Origin: Pedobacter sp. PLR
Lineage (GTDB): Bacteria; Bacteroidota; Bacteroidia; Sphingobacteriales; Sphingobacteriaceae
Length of the DNA: 64,000 nucleotides
Direction of reading: 5' to 3'
NCBI RefSeq assembly: GCF_026239675.1
Contig: NZ_JAPIVQ010000003.1
Span: forward strand, 186,001 to 250,000
Shown here: positions 10,586 through 19,375 of the stretch, one piece after another
Position numbering within the stretch: the first letter of the stretch is position 1
How the letters are laid out: each line of letters starts with the position of its first letter
Notes under the pieces: generated by a model
Databases searched by the model: none
Told to the model about the DNA's origin: nothing
Seen by the model: only the letters and a program-made list of their open reading frames with translations
Made by a program: the position numbers and the translations under genes

Positions 10586-11476
10586 TTATATGATTACTTC
10601 GTAATTTTGTTTTTCTAACACTAAACATTTGTAAGTGCGTTGTATGGTGGCACCAACACTGTCAGTCCATCTCAATGGGAACTGATAGTCATCTATCGAT
10701 GCAATTCCTGCAATCTCTGTAGCAGTACCACAGAAGAAAGCGCTGTCTGCATGTTTTAAGTCGGTTACCGACAAGTGTTTTTCAATGATTTCTATATCCA
10801 GGATATGACATAGCTCGATCACTGTAGCACGGGTGATACCTGCTAAAATATTGCCCAGTGGTGGTGTATATAATTTTCCGTTTTTCTCGATGAAGATATT
10901 TGCGCCCGGAGCTTCGGCGATGTTGCCATGCATATCTAATAATAGGGCCTCATCAAATCCATTGCGTTTGGCTTCGGTAGTGGCTAAGATGGAATTCACA
11001 TAGTTGCCGCTTACTTTAGCTTCAATAGGAGAGGACTTTGGATTTGGACGCTCATAGCTGGACACGCCAACCTTTAACTGCCCGTTACCTAAGTAAGCAC
11101 CCCATTCCCAGGCACAGATCATAATAGATACTTCTGTAGCTGCAACCAACGACATATTAGGCGCACAGGTAACCAGGGGACGGATGTAAGCATCTTTTAA
11201 ATTATTCAACTGAAGTAACTTATAAGTTTGCTTGATCAGATCGTTTACATCCCATGGAAAAGGCATATTAACCAATTCTGCGGATCTCTTCAATCTTTCG
11301 AAATGTTCCCTGGCCTTAAATACCCTGGTTCCATTATGAGTTCGGTACGCCCTGATTCCTTCAAATACAGCGTAGCCATAATGGAGCGATTGCCCATATA
11401 TATCGGCGGTTGTGTTGGCGGCTTTCTGGAACTTGCCGTCTAAGTATAACACTGTATTTGAATTGAAATATTTCAT
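10586..11476 (-). CDS. ilvE: Branched-chain amino acid aminotransferase
   Basis: 296 residues of the class IV (fold IV) PLP aminotransferases. It catalyses the last step of Ile, Leu and Val synthesis. The PLP lysine is expected in [11 protein letters not shown], and the family stretches [13 protein letters not shown] and [12 protein letters not shown] are present. It is the first structural gene of the ilv-leu operon and starts 45 bases downstream of the attenuator stem. D-amino-acid aminotransferase is excluded by the operon context. Confidence 0.95.
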   Translation of the reverse strand: MKYFNSNTVLYLDGKFQKAANTTADIYGQSLHYGYAVFEGIRAYRTHNGTRVFKAREHFERLKRSAELVNMPFPWDVNDLIKQTYKLLQLNNLKDAYIRPLVTCAPNMSLVAATEVSIMICAWEWGAYLGNGQLKVGVSSYERPNPKSSPIEAKVSGNYVNSILATTEAKRNGFDEALLLDMHGNIAEAPGANIFIEKNGKLYTPPLGNILAGITRATVIELCHILDIEIIEKHLSVTDLKHADSAFFCGTATEIAGIASIDDYQFPLRWTDSVGATIQRTYKCLVLEKQNYEVII

Positions 11477-11520
11477 TGGTTAAAGCTCTAGGTATCGTGT
11501 TGGTTGTGGTATTGGTTCAT

Positions 11521-11549
11521 TAAAAAAGCGCCACTTGTGGGGGGCGCTT
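11521..11549 (-). terminator. Attenuator terminator of the ilv-leu operon
   Basis: On the minus strand AAGCGCC (11549-11543) pairs with GGCGCTT (11532-11526) around a 10-base loop and is followed by a run of T ending at 11522. This intrinsic terminator stands between the leader ORF (stop at 11576) and ilvE (start at 11476). The 5' arm AGCGCC can also pair with GGCGCT inside the last codons of the leader ORF, which gives the mutually exclusive antiterminator of an attenuation switch. Confidence 0.85.
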
Positions 11550-11575
11550 GAGTTTATTTTTGTATTTAAAATATT

Positions 11576-11662
11576 CTATTGCAGCGCCTTACCCTTCTGA
11601 ATTACCAGCAGAAGAATCACATTAATAATGACAATAATTAAGGCGGTGATGTTAAAGTTCAT
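11576..11662 (-). CDS. ilv operon leader peptide (attenuation control)
   Basis: A 28-codon ORF, too short for ordinary gene calling, directly upstream of ilvE. It begins MNFNITA, residues 8-21 read LIIVIINVILLLVI (13 of 14 are Ile, Leu or Val), and it ends QKGKALQ-stop. In total 15 of 28 residues are branched-chain: seven Ile, five Leu and three Val. That composition, followed 27 bases later by an intrinsic terminator, is the hallmark of transcription attenuation as known for enterobacterial ilv operons. Codons 25-27 (AAG GCG CTG) carry GGCGCT, identical to the terminator's 3' arm. A ribosome stalled in the Ile/Leu/Val run would leave GGCGCT free to pair with AGCGCC and prevent termination; a ribosome reaching the stop would cover it. 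The peptide itself probably has no function. Confidence 0.85.
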   Translation of the reverse strand: MNFNITALIIVIINVILLLVIQKGKALQ

Positions 11663-11747
11663 TTTAGGTCTTGTATTAGTAAGCTTTATTTGTTGTTGCT
11701 TTATAAATCCAATTTAGGTCTTGTGATCTATACTATCAATAGCTGTA

Positions 11748-11755
11748 CAAAAATA
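11748..11755 (-). promoter_or_regulatory. Candidate -7 promoter element for the ilv leader
   Basis: The minus strand reads TATTTTTG here, an exact match to the Bacteroidetes -7 consensus TAnnTTTG. It lies 86 bases upstream of the leader ATG. No TTTG is found at the expected -33 position, so this is a half-match in an AT-rich region. Confidence 0.35.
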
Positions 11756-11762
11756 AATGAAA

Positions 11763-12182
11763 AAAAATATAATTCTGATTTTGTATTGAAAAGACAAATA
11801 AAATATCTTGAAATAGGTGGTTTTAACTTCTTTACGTGGATGCTACTATACCAATTATGAAATCGGTATTCGGTATAGGTATTATGCTTGCATTGTATTT
11901 TAGCTCATATTCTGCCTAAAATCGGAGAATGGCCGAAAAAGTTGAAGAAAATACGACTAAAATATAGGTAGGTGACCAAATAAAAATTGGTGGTGTTTTC
12001 TGAGTAAATCAACCCCTGGTATAATGAGCTATATGCTAAAATACAAGAAGGATAAATTCCGGTGATGGGGAGAATCAGGAAAGGAAAGTGTGGTGCTGAT
12101 AAAACTATTAATTCCAGAATAGGGGGAAGGCTGCGGAGCAGCGAATAGTCATGTAAAAAACTTCCTGCCAAAATCAAGGCAC
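11763..12182. other. Gene-free stretch between the ilv leader and atpC
   Basis: About 420 bases without a convincing gene. A minus-strand ORF of 90 codons (11905-12177) has no recognisable domain and no start context. On the plus strand a 20-codon ORF at 11857-11919 looks like a signal peptide (MKSVFGIGIMLALYFSSYSA) but stops at once. Further on, a frame with several stops contains INPWYNELYAKIQEG. This could be the remains of a decayed secreted or outer-membrane protein gene, but the case is weak. Confidence 0.3.
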
Positions 12183-12217
12183 AAAAAAAAGGATGTCGTT
12201 TCGGACATCCTTTTTTT
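12183..12217. terminator. Terminator after atpC (symmetrical)
   Basis: AGGATGTC (12190-12197) and GACATCCT (12204-12211) form an 8-bp stem, flanked by A8 on one side and T7 on the other, so it can act on either strand. It lies 16 bases after the atpC stop and would end the atpD-atpC transcript. Confidence 0.9.
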
Positions 12218-12232
12218 ATTATGCTTTAAATA

Positions 12233-12481
12233 TTAAGCAACCCCTTCGGCTAGAACAATAATCTTGTTTTTCAAAACCTCTACTACGCCACCTTTAATGT
12301 TAAAGGTTTGAGTACCTGTATTGGTTTTAACAATTACTGGACCGTCTTCTAAGGTTGAGATAATAGGAGCATGGTCATGCAAAATTTGAAATGAACCCAT
12401 GGTACCTGGTACAGTAACAGCTGTTACTTCGCCTTCAAAGACTTTTTTATCTGGTGTTAATATTTCTAGTGTCATATTCAA
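12233..12481 (-). CDS. atpC: F1F0 ATP synthase epsilon subunit, short form
   Basis: 82 residues covering only the N-terminal beta-sandwich: MTLEILTPDKKVFEGEV, VTVPGTMGSFQILHDHAP and GGVVEVLKNKIIVLAE. E. coli epsilon is 139 residues with a C-terminal two-helix domain that can inhibit ATP hydrolysis; that domain is absent here. The subunit sits in the central stalk and links F1 to the c-ring. It follows atpD after 16 bases. Short epsilon subunits are usual in Bacteroidetes as far as I know, so this is probably not a truncation. Confidence 0.95.
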   Translation of the reverse strand: MNMTLEILTPDKKVFEGEVTAVTVPGTMGSFQILHDHAPIISTLEDGPVIVKTNTGTQTFNIKGGVVEVLKNKIIVLAEGVA

Positions 12482-12497
12482 AGTGTATGCGCTTTAA

Positions 12498-14021
<1,524 letters not shown>

Positions 14022-14073
14022 TTATAAATATCAAAATGTTAAAGGCCGTTTTCAGAGCCCACAATTCGGTTTG

Positions 14074-14081
14074 CAAAGTTA
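14074..14081 (-). promoter_or_regulatory. Candidate promoter of atpD-atpC
   Basis: The minus strand reads TAACTTTG followed by CAAAC, an exact match to the Bacteroidetes -7 element TAnnTTTG. It lies 70 bases upstream of the atpD start. No clear -33 TTTG was found at 19 bases spacing. Confidence 0.45.
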
Positions 14082-14242
14082 AGATTTTTCAACATAAATT
14101 GCATATATAAATAAAAAGTTTTTCCACAGTTTTTAAATCAATATTTTAGCCGGTATAAAACAAGGTACGAACAAGCCCTTTTTGACGTTAAAAAGAGAGT
14201 TTTTGGCGCTAAATAGGTATCATAAGGATATAAGGAAAATTC

Positions 14243-15157
14243 ATGAAAACAATACTAGTAACGGGTAGCAATGGCCTTTTAGGGCAGAAAATCACGGAAA
14301 GAGTGCTCGCAACAAAACAGTTTAATCTGATCGCGACCGCAAAAGGGGAGAACCGTTACCCAATTAAAGAAGGATATGTTTATGCAGAAATGGATATTCT
14401 TAATGCCGCAAATGTGGAAGAAATTATAGCGAAATTTAAACCTGATGCAATCATTCATACCGCAGCAATGACCAATGTGGATACTTGCGAGGAGCAAAAA
14501 GAGCAGGCTTATGCGCTAAATGTGGCAGCTGTGAAGACACTTATTGGGGTTTGTGAAAAGTATGATGTTCAGTTGGTACACCTGTCCACCGACTTTGTAT
14601 TTGACGGATTAAATGGCCCATACGATGAAGAAGCGCCTACCTGCCCCTTAAGTTATTACGGACAAACTAAAGTAGAAGCCGAAGAAGCACTAAAACAGTC
14701 TAAAATTAAATGGGCAGTTTTGAGGACCATTATAGTATATGGTATCGTGAGCGACATGAGCCGTAGCAATATTATATTGTGGGCAAAAGGAGCTTTAGAA
14801 AAAGGACAACCTATTAATGTAGTCAATGACCAGTGGCGTATGCCAACCCTCGCAGAAGATCTGGCCGACTGCTGCCTGCTTGCCGTAGCTAAAAATGCAC
14901 AAGGCATATATAATGCTTCAGGGAAAGATATGATGAGTATCTCCGAACTGGTAGCTAAAGTAGCCGATTTCTGGAACCTTGATAAAGGACTGATTAAAGA
15001 GGTCTCTGCCGAAACCTTAAATCAAAGCGCTAAACGCCCGGCCAGGACAGGCTTTATATTAGATAAAACCATCCGCGACCTGGGTTATGCACCGCATAGC
15101 TTTGAACAAGGTCTGGAATTATTAAATCAACAATTACTTTCAATAGAAACCGTTTAA
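14243..15157 (+). CDS. RmlD-like NAD(P)-dependent sugar-nucleotide reductase
   Basis: 304 residues, extended short-chain dehydrogenase family. The N terminus holds the Rossmann glycine motif TGSNGLLGQKI, then NAAMT-type sequence IIHTAAMTNVDTCE, LSTDFVFDG and the active-site YGQTKVEAEE (YxxxK). This layout resembles dTDP-4-dehydrorhamnose reductase (RmlD/RfbD). No other rhamnose genes are nearby, so the substrate is unknown and no symbol is given. It is followed 19 bases later by the peroxiredoxin, probably in the same transcript, and is divergent from atpD. Confidence 0.8.
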   Translation: MKTILVTGSNGLLGQKITERVLATKQFNLIATAKGENRYPIKEGYVYAEMDILNAANVEEIIAKFKPDAIIHTAAMTNVDTCEEQKEQAYALNVAAVKTLIGVCEKYDVQLVHLSTDFVFDGLNGPYDEEAPTCPLSYYGQTKVEAEEALKQSKIKWAVLRTIIVYGIVSDMSRSNIILWAKGALEKGQPINVVNDQWRMPTLAEDLADCCLLAVAKNAQGIYNASGKDMMSISELVAKVADFWNLDKGLIKEVSAETLNQSAKRPARTGFILDKTIRDLGYAPHSFEQGLELLNQQLLSIETV

Positions 15158-15176
15158 ATTATAAAATAGATATACT

Positions 15177-15641
15177 ATGGCATTACAAATTGGCGATCAA
15201 GCCCCGGATTTTAAATTATTCAGCTCAGAACTGAAAGAAGTATCCCTATCTGATTATAAAGGAAGGAAATTAGTGATTCATTTCTTCCCATTGGCTTTCA
15301 CAGGCGTATGTACTGCTCAGTTATGTACCATGAGAGACAGCTTTGGTTATTATGAAGGTATGAATGCAGATGTAGTAGGTATCTCTGTGGATTCTCCTTT
15401 TACCCTGGCTAAATTTAAAGAAGATCAAAACTACCAGTTCCCTTTGCTTTCTGATTTTAACAAAGAAGAATCACAGGCTTACGGTGCTTTTTATGAAGAT
15501 TTCGCATTTAACATGAAAGGAATTTCAAAAAGAGCTGCTTTTGTCATCAATGAAGAAGGAAAAGTTATCCATGCAGAAGTATTGGAAGATGCAGGGAATA
15601 TGCCTGATTTTGACGCAATTAAGCGCTCAATTGAAGCCTAA
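15177..15641 (+). CDS. Peroxiredoxin (AhpC/TSA-Bcp type redoxin)
   Basis: 154 residues with one thioredoxin-like redoxin domain. The motif PLAFTGVCTAQLCTMRD carries the peroxidatic cysteine and a second cysteine five residues later. The opening segment, LQIGDQAPDFKLFSSELKEV, is typical of the family, as is the length. It would reduce peroxides in the cytosol using thiols. The exact subgroup (AhpE-like or Bcp-like) cannot be fixed by eye. Confidence 0.88.
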   Translation: MALQIGDQAPDFKLFSSELKEVSLSDYKGRKLVIHFFPLAFTGVCTAQLCTMRDSFGYYEGMNADVVGISVDSPFTLAKFKEDQNYQFPLLSDFNKEESQAYGAFYEDFAFNMKGISKRAAFVINEEGKVIHAEVLEDAGNMPDFDAIKRSIEA

Positions 15642-15686
15642 TCGCAGTTTTTAAGGAGTAGTGTTTGAAGTTTTTTTTAAATAAAG

Positions 15687-15717
15687 TTTGTATTTTCAAT
15701 TTCAAACACTACTTTTG
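15687..15717 (+). promoter_or_regulatory. Bacteroidetes-type promoter for tRNA-Arg
   Basis: TTTG (15687-15690), a 19-base spacer and TACTTTTG (15710-15717) match the Bacteroidetes sigma consensus TTTG-N19-TAnnTTTG exactly. Transcription should start near 15724, about 27 bases before the mature tRNA at 15751. Confidence 0.75.
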
Positions 15718-15750
15718 CAGTCCGATAACAAAACAACGTTTGAAGGAAAT

Positions 15751-15824
15751 GCATTTGTAGCTCAATTGGATAGAGCATCTCACTACGGATGAGAAGGTTT
15801 GGGGTTCGAATCCCTACAAGTGCA
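15751..15824 (+). tRNA. tRNA-Arg (anticodon ACG), copy 1
   Basis: A 74-base cloverleaf. The acceptor stem is GCATTTG with CAAGTGC, the D stem GCTC/GAGC, the anticodon stem TCTCA/TGAGA with loop CTACGGA (anticodon ACG, decoding CGN with inosine at the wobble position), and the T arm TGGGG-TTCGAAT-CCCTA. The discriminator base is A. CCA is not encoded. It is preceded by a good promoter and followed 5 bases later by a terminator. Confidence 0.97.
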
Positions 15825-15829
15825 CGAAA

Positions 15830-15857
15830 AACCTTAGAGCAATCTAAGGTTTTTTTT
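15830..15857 (+). terminator. Terminator between the two tRNA-Arg genes
   Basis: AACCTTAGA (15830-15838), loop GCAA and TCTAAGGTT (15843-15851) form a 9-bp stem followed by a T-run to 15857. It should end the first tRNA transcript before the second copy. Confidence 0.88.
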
Positions 15858-15915
15858 GTTGATCTTTTCGATTAAAGGTCTTAAAACCGATAACGATACA
15901 ACACAAATGAAAAAT

Positions 15916-15989
15916 GCATTTGTAGCTCAATTGGATAGAGCATCTCACTACGGATGAGAAGGTTTGGGGTTCGAATCCCTACAAGTGCA
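15916..15989 (+). tRNA. tRNA-Arg (anticodon ACG), copy 2
   Basis: Identical over all 74 bases to the copy at 15751-15824, and offset by 165 bases. The upstream flanks also share fragments (CCGATAAC, then ACAAC, then AAATG), which suggests a tandem duplication whose spacer has diverged. I do not see a TTTG-N19-TAnnTTTG promoter in the spacer, so expression may need readthrough of the terminator or an unrecognised promoter. Confidence 0.97.
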
Positions 15990-15993
15990 CATC

Positions 15994-16035
15994 ACCGGAG
16001 TAAAAATTTTCTAAAGTTTTTTCTCCGGTTTTTTT
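15994..16035 (+). terminator. Terminator after tRNA-Arg copy 2
   Basis: ACCGGAG (15994-16000) pairs with CTCCGGT (16023-16029) across a 22-base AT-rich loop and is followed by T7. The long loop is unusual, but the position directly after the tRNA supports the call. Confidence 0.75.
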
Positions 16036-16073
16036 ATGCCTTAATTTTCTGGTAGTCTGGAAAGTAAGCTCAG

Positions 16074-18017
16074 CTACCATCCACCACCGCCTCCGCCGCC
16101 ACCTCCTCCACCGGAAGAACCGCCACCGCTGCTTCCAGAGCTCCAGCTTGAACTCCCGGACGATCCGGAAGAAGAGCCTGTATCTGGCTTACTATCACTG
16201 ACCGCGCTGCTAAATGGCACCATAAAACCTTTGGTAATCTGAGGATAATAGAACTTGTCGCCTTCATACCAATCAGGACTGTAATCAGCGGCATTGAGCA
16301 GCGCTTCAAATTTGGCGCCCCAGGCATTTTCTACATCAAGTGCAAGCGCATAAGGCAAGAATTTTTCAAACAATGCCGGGGTATGTTCTGGCGGGTTCAA
16401 TAGGTTTAAACGATGTTCCTCTGCCGTTTCCAGATACATTTTAAATCCTTTTATCTTGCTTATAACATCAATTCCTGCTGCTGTAGGTGCACTAATCAGG
16501 TAAACATATAATGCATACATGATGGTGCTGGCTATGATGAATACAAGCGAAATTATGGGTAGTTTGCTCAGGTGAGAAAGGAACATATACAGCGGAGTAC
16601 CACCGAACCCGACTCCCCAAATGATCAGGAAAATTCCTACAATTACATTTTTGCCTATCATTTTGAATCCTGCAAAGAAGCAGTATCCTCCGATCACGAT
16701 AAAAGAACTGAAAAAAAGCAGCATCAAAGGAGTACCGGTTTCTACAAAAACCATGAATACAATAAAGACAGCCAACGTAATTAGCGTTGATTTGATGAGA
16801 TGTGTTTTGTGACTAATGAAGAAACCTTTTAAGTCAAGCTGTGGTTTCAACCTGTCACGATGTGCATTCTTTGCTGCATTTATGGTCGAACCATTCGATT
16901 TATTGATGTATATTCTATTTCTTTTGTTGAGGAAGCGGACATAAATGGCCTCTTCTTCTTTCGACAGTACGTTTGTTAAGCCCGATGATTTTTCAACAGC
17001 GTAATCTTCTTTTTTGAGGCCTGCTCCCTGGCTGATTTTTATGACTTTTTTAACAGCCATATTGATGATCGAGATGGCAAAAGACTTATCATCTATTTTT
17101 TTTAGGTAAAAATAACGGAGTAAGGCCGGGGACCAGTTATTTGGAACATTAAAGCTGGGTATGATGACTGGTTCCTGCGGATCCCGTCCATAACGCGACC
17201 AGCTGATGTAATAGTAAGTGCCAAGACCAATCAACAACAGAAGTGTCAAGGTTATTTTCAGATAGTCCTGGTAAAAAAGTTCGAAATCAGATGGCCTGTG
17301 TATAATCCCTTTGGTAAAAGCTGAGGCCACAGTGAATCCACTTCCTGATGGCAGACTTTCAGTAGTCTGAAAGCTGATGGATTTGTCGGGATTGATGCTG
17401 ATGCTGCAATTTTTACTGGTTGATCCACCAGGGCCGGTATAACAAGCTGTATTTCCGGGTAGGGCTCCATTAGGTAGTAAAATGGTAGCAGAGGCTTTTT
17501 CTATTTCGAAATCCCAGTCACTACCGGTAACATTCCAGTAAATTTCATCATAGGTTTTAAAGAAGCCGACTTGTCCTTTAGTCTGGTAATTGATTTCATA
17601 GGTGTAGACACCTGGATTAAGAATAATATCTTCATTCCCCATGTAGATACTGCGGACCCTACCATCGTTTTTGGTCTTGTAGTTTTCCTCCTTCCCATCC
17701 TTTAAAATGCTCGTTATTTTGAAATCTGCAGATTTTCTGTCGCCAAATATATCTTTACGATACACCGGGATGCTCCTGATAATACCGCGTTTAATCTGAT
17801 CGCCAGATGCATAGACCTTAATTTTCTCAGACAGGTACATCATTCCTGAGGTATCAATCCTGATGTCGGTGTGAAAGGAGATAATTCTTTCAGAATGGTT
17901 ACCCTGGTCAATTCCTGATGTCAGAGGTTGCTGCGCAAAAGTTCTTGTGAATAAAGTAGGGATGAGCAGTAATATCATTGACACCCCAGACAGCGCAAAT
18001 AGATGTTTAAGTTTCAT
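16074..18017 (-). CDS. DUF2207 membrane protein with Gly-rich C-terminal tail
   Basis: 647 residues. An N-terminal signal peptide (LFALSGVSMILLLIPTLF) precedes a large exported DUF2207-type domain (roughly residues 40-240: ISFHTDIRIDTSGMMYLSE, RGIIRSIPVYRKD, WNVTGSDWDFEIEKA). One membrane segment follows near 255-275 and a cluster of hydrophobic segments near 405-510. The last 30 residues are almost only Gly and Ser and end in a run of glycines plus Trp, a feature shared by many DUF2207 proteins. It starts 9 bases after the lemA-like gene ends. The biochemical role of the family is unknown. Confidence 0.88.
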   Translation of the reverse strand: MKLKHLFALSGVSMILLLIPTLFTRTFAQQPLTSGIDQGNHSERIISFHTDIRIDTSGMMYLSEKIKVYASGDQIKRGIIRSIPVYRKDIFGDRKSADFKITSILKDGKEENYKTKNDGRVRSIYMGNEDIILNPGVYTYEINYQTKGQVGFFKTYDEIYWNVTGSDWDFEIEKASATILLPNGALPGNTACYTGPGGSTSKNCSISINPDKSISFQTTESLPSGSGFTVASAFTKGIIHRPSDFELFYQDYLKITLTLLLLIGLGTYYYISWSRYGRDPQEPVIIPSFNVPNNWSPALLRYFYLKKIDDKSFAISIINMAVKKVIKISQGAGLKKEDYAVEKSSGLTNVLSKEEEAIYVRFLNKRNRIYINKSNGSTINAAKNAHRDRLKPQLDLKGFFISHKTHLIKSTLITLAVFIVFMVFVETGTPLMLLFFSSFIVIGGYCFFAGFKMIGKNVIVGIFLIIWGVGFGGTPLYMFLSHLSKLPIISLVFIIASTIMYALYVYLISAPTAAGIDVISKIKGFKMYLETAEEHRLNLLNPPEHTPALFEKFLPYALALDVENAWGAKFEALLNAADYSPDWYEGDKFYYPQITKGFMVPFSSAVSDSKPDTGSSSGSSGSSSWSSGSSGGGSSGGGGGGGGGGGW

Positions 18018-18026
18018 ACTGGTGAT

Positions 18027-18575
18027 TTAATAAGTAACCTTTACCGGTTCGCGTTCTGCAGAATTGTTTATTTCGAAGAAAATGCCGTTTTCGAATCCAA
18101 AGATGGATGCGATAAGGTTGGAAGGGAAGGATTGAACCTGAATGTTATTTTCCCTCACTGTACCGTTGTAATATCTTCTGGAGAGTTCAATTTCAGATTC
18201 TATGGTTTCCAGTTGAGTCTGGAGCTGTAGGAAATTGGTATTTGCTTTCAAATCGGGATAATTTTCAGCAATAAGCATCAATCTGCTGATGTTTTCTGTA
18301 AGGTGGTTCTCGGTGTTGATTTTTTCCTGATTTTGTGGGGTCTGAATCGCTTCATTACGCAAACGAACCAGGTCCTGCATCAGTTTTTGTTCATGACTGG
18401 CATAACCTTTAACAGTTTCAATGAGGTTAGGAATCAATTCATACCGTTTCTTCAAATACACATCGATCCCGCTCCAGGCTTCTTTCATCCTGTTTTTCTT
18501 GTTCACAAGTGTGTTGTAATAAAATATGCTGCCAGCTAGCAACAAGCAAATTAGGGCGATTAAGAGGTATAACAT
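18027..18575 (-). CDS. lemA: LemA family protein
   Basis: 182 residues. An N-terminal membrane segment (LIALICLLLAGSIFYYN) is followed by the characteristic KNRMKEAWSGIDVYLKKRYELIPNLIETVKGYASHE region, here recognised from AWSGIDVYLKKRYELIPNL, and by helical coiled-coil-like sequence. The C-terminal segment SRRYYNGTVRENNIQVQSFP is also typical. The LemA fold is an antiparallel helical bundle on the membrane; its function is not established. LemA genes often sit beside DUF2207 or TPM-domain genes, as here. Confidence 0.93.
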   Translation of the reverse strand: MLYLLIALICLLLAGSIFYYNTLVNKKNRMKEAWSGIDVYLKKRYELIPNLIETVKGYASHEQKLMQDLVRLRNEAIQTPQNQEKINTENHLTENISRLMLIAENYPDLKANTNFLQLQTQLETIESEIELSRRYYNGTVRENNIQVQSFPSNLIASIFGFENGIFFEINNSAEREPVKVTY

Positions 18576-18754
18576 AGGTAGGAGAAAGATAGAAAAAATC
18601 CGGCTCTTTTTTTGTTCAAATAGTAGTTTTGAAGTTCTTCTAACATGAGTTTCCTATTTTATGGCAATTAAAAATACTGTGCCTATAGAAAGCTATCTTC
18701 AATGCAGGATGAAAAGTAAGATCGATGAAATGAGGTCAATATTGCTGGCAGGAA

Positions 18755-18784
18755 TTGCTGCATCTTAAAAAAGCATTAGATTTG
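18755..18784 (+). promoter_or_regulatory. Candidate promoter of kptA
   Basis: TTG (18755-18757), 19 bases, then TAGATTTG (18777-18784) match the Bacteroidetes consensus except for the first T of the -33 element. The expected start is about 29 bases upstream of the KptA ATG. Confidence 0.55.
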
Positions 18785-18819
18785 GTATGTAAAATGTAAA
18801 TCGCATTAGATAATAAGTT

Positions 18820-19368
18820 ATGATGAGCAGTAAAGAGCTGACCAGGATTAGTAAAGTTTTAAGCCTGGTGCTTAGGCATCAGCCAGAATTGATTGGTATT
18901 GAACCCGATCAACATGGCTGGGTGGATGTTAAACTGTTAATTCAACAGATGAACATCCACAACATTGTTGTAGATCGTGCCCTATTGGATCATGTTGTGG
19001 AAACCAATAGTAAAAAACGGTTTACTTTTAGTGACAATGGGGAACAGATACGAGCTAGCCAGGGCCATTCAATTGCTGTAGAGCTTGGTTATGTAGCACA
19101 GGTTCCGCCTGATATTCTTTTTCATGGAACCGCTGAAAAATCTGTTGAATCAATTGAGAATACCGGGCTGGAAAAACGTGATAGGCAACATGTACATCTT
19201 AGTCAGGATCTGCAAACAGCGAGACAGGTAGGAGGAAGACACGGTAAACCTGTTGTTTTTATGGTGCAGGCGAGTATGATGCATCAGGCTGGCTATTTAT
19301 TTTATTTATCAGATAATAATGTCTGGCTTACAGACCATGTTCCTGTTCAATTTCTTGCTATAGGTTAA
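18820..19368 (+). CDS. kptA: RNA 2'-phosphotransferase (Tpt1/KptA family)
   Basis: 182 residues, the usual length. In fungi Tpt1 removes the 2'-phosphate left at tRNA splice junctions, transferring it to NAD+ to give ADP-ribose 1'',2''-cyclic phosphate. Conserved motifs are KVLSLVLRHQPE (early Arg-His), DQHGWVDV, LFHGTAEKSVESI, QHVHLSQD and GGRHGKPVVFMVQ. Together they hold the Arg-His-Arg-Arg active-site set expected of the family. Bacteria lack fungal-type tRNA splicing, so the natural substrate is unclear. Two consecutive ATG codons exist at 18820 and 18823. The YcaQ-like gene starts 7 bases after the stop. Confidence 0.93.
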   Translation: MMSSKELTRISKVLSLVLRHQPELIGIEPDQHGWVDVKLLIQQMNIHNIVVDRALLDHVVETNSKKRFTFSDNGEQIRASQGHSIAVELGYVAQVPPDILFHGTAEKSVESIENTGLEKRDRQHVHLSQDLQTARQVGGRHGKPVVFMVQASMMHQAGYLFYLSDNNVWLTDHVPVQFLAIG

Positions 19369-19375
19369 ACATCAT

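Noticed and set aside
11905..12177. 90-codon minus-strand ORF
   Set aside because: No recognisable domain or start context; sits in an AT-rich gap and overlaps no conserved sequence.
14120..14128. Single DnaA-box-like TTTTCCACA upstream of atpD
   Set aside because: A lone match in AT-rich DNA; unlike the 31.2 kb array it has no neighbours.
15751..15989. tRNA pair as an integration site for a mobile element
   Set aside because: No integrase and no partial tRNA end repeat further away; simple tandem duplication explains it.
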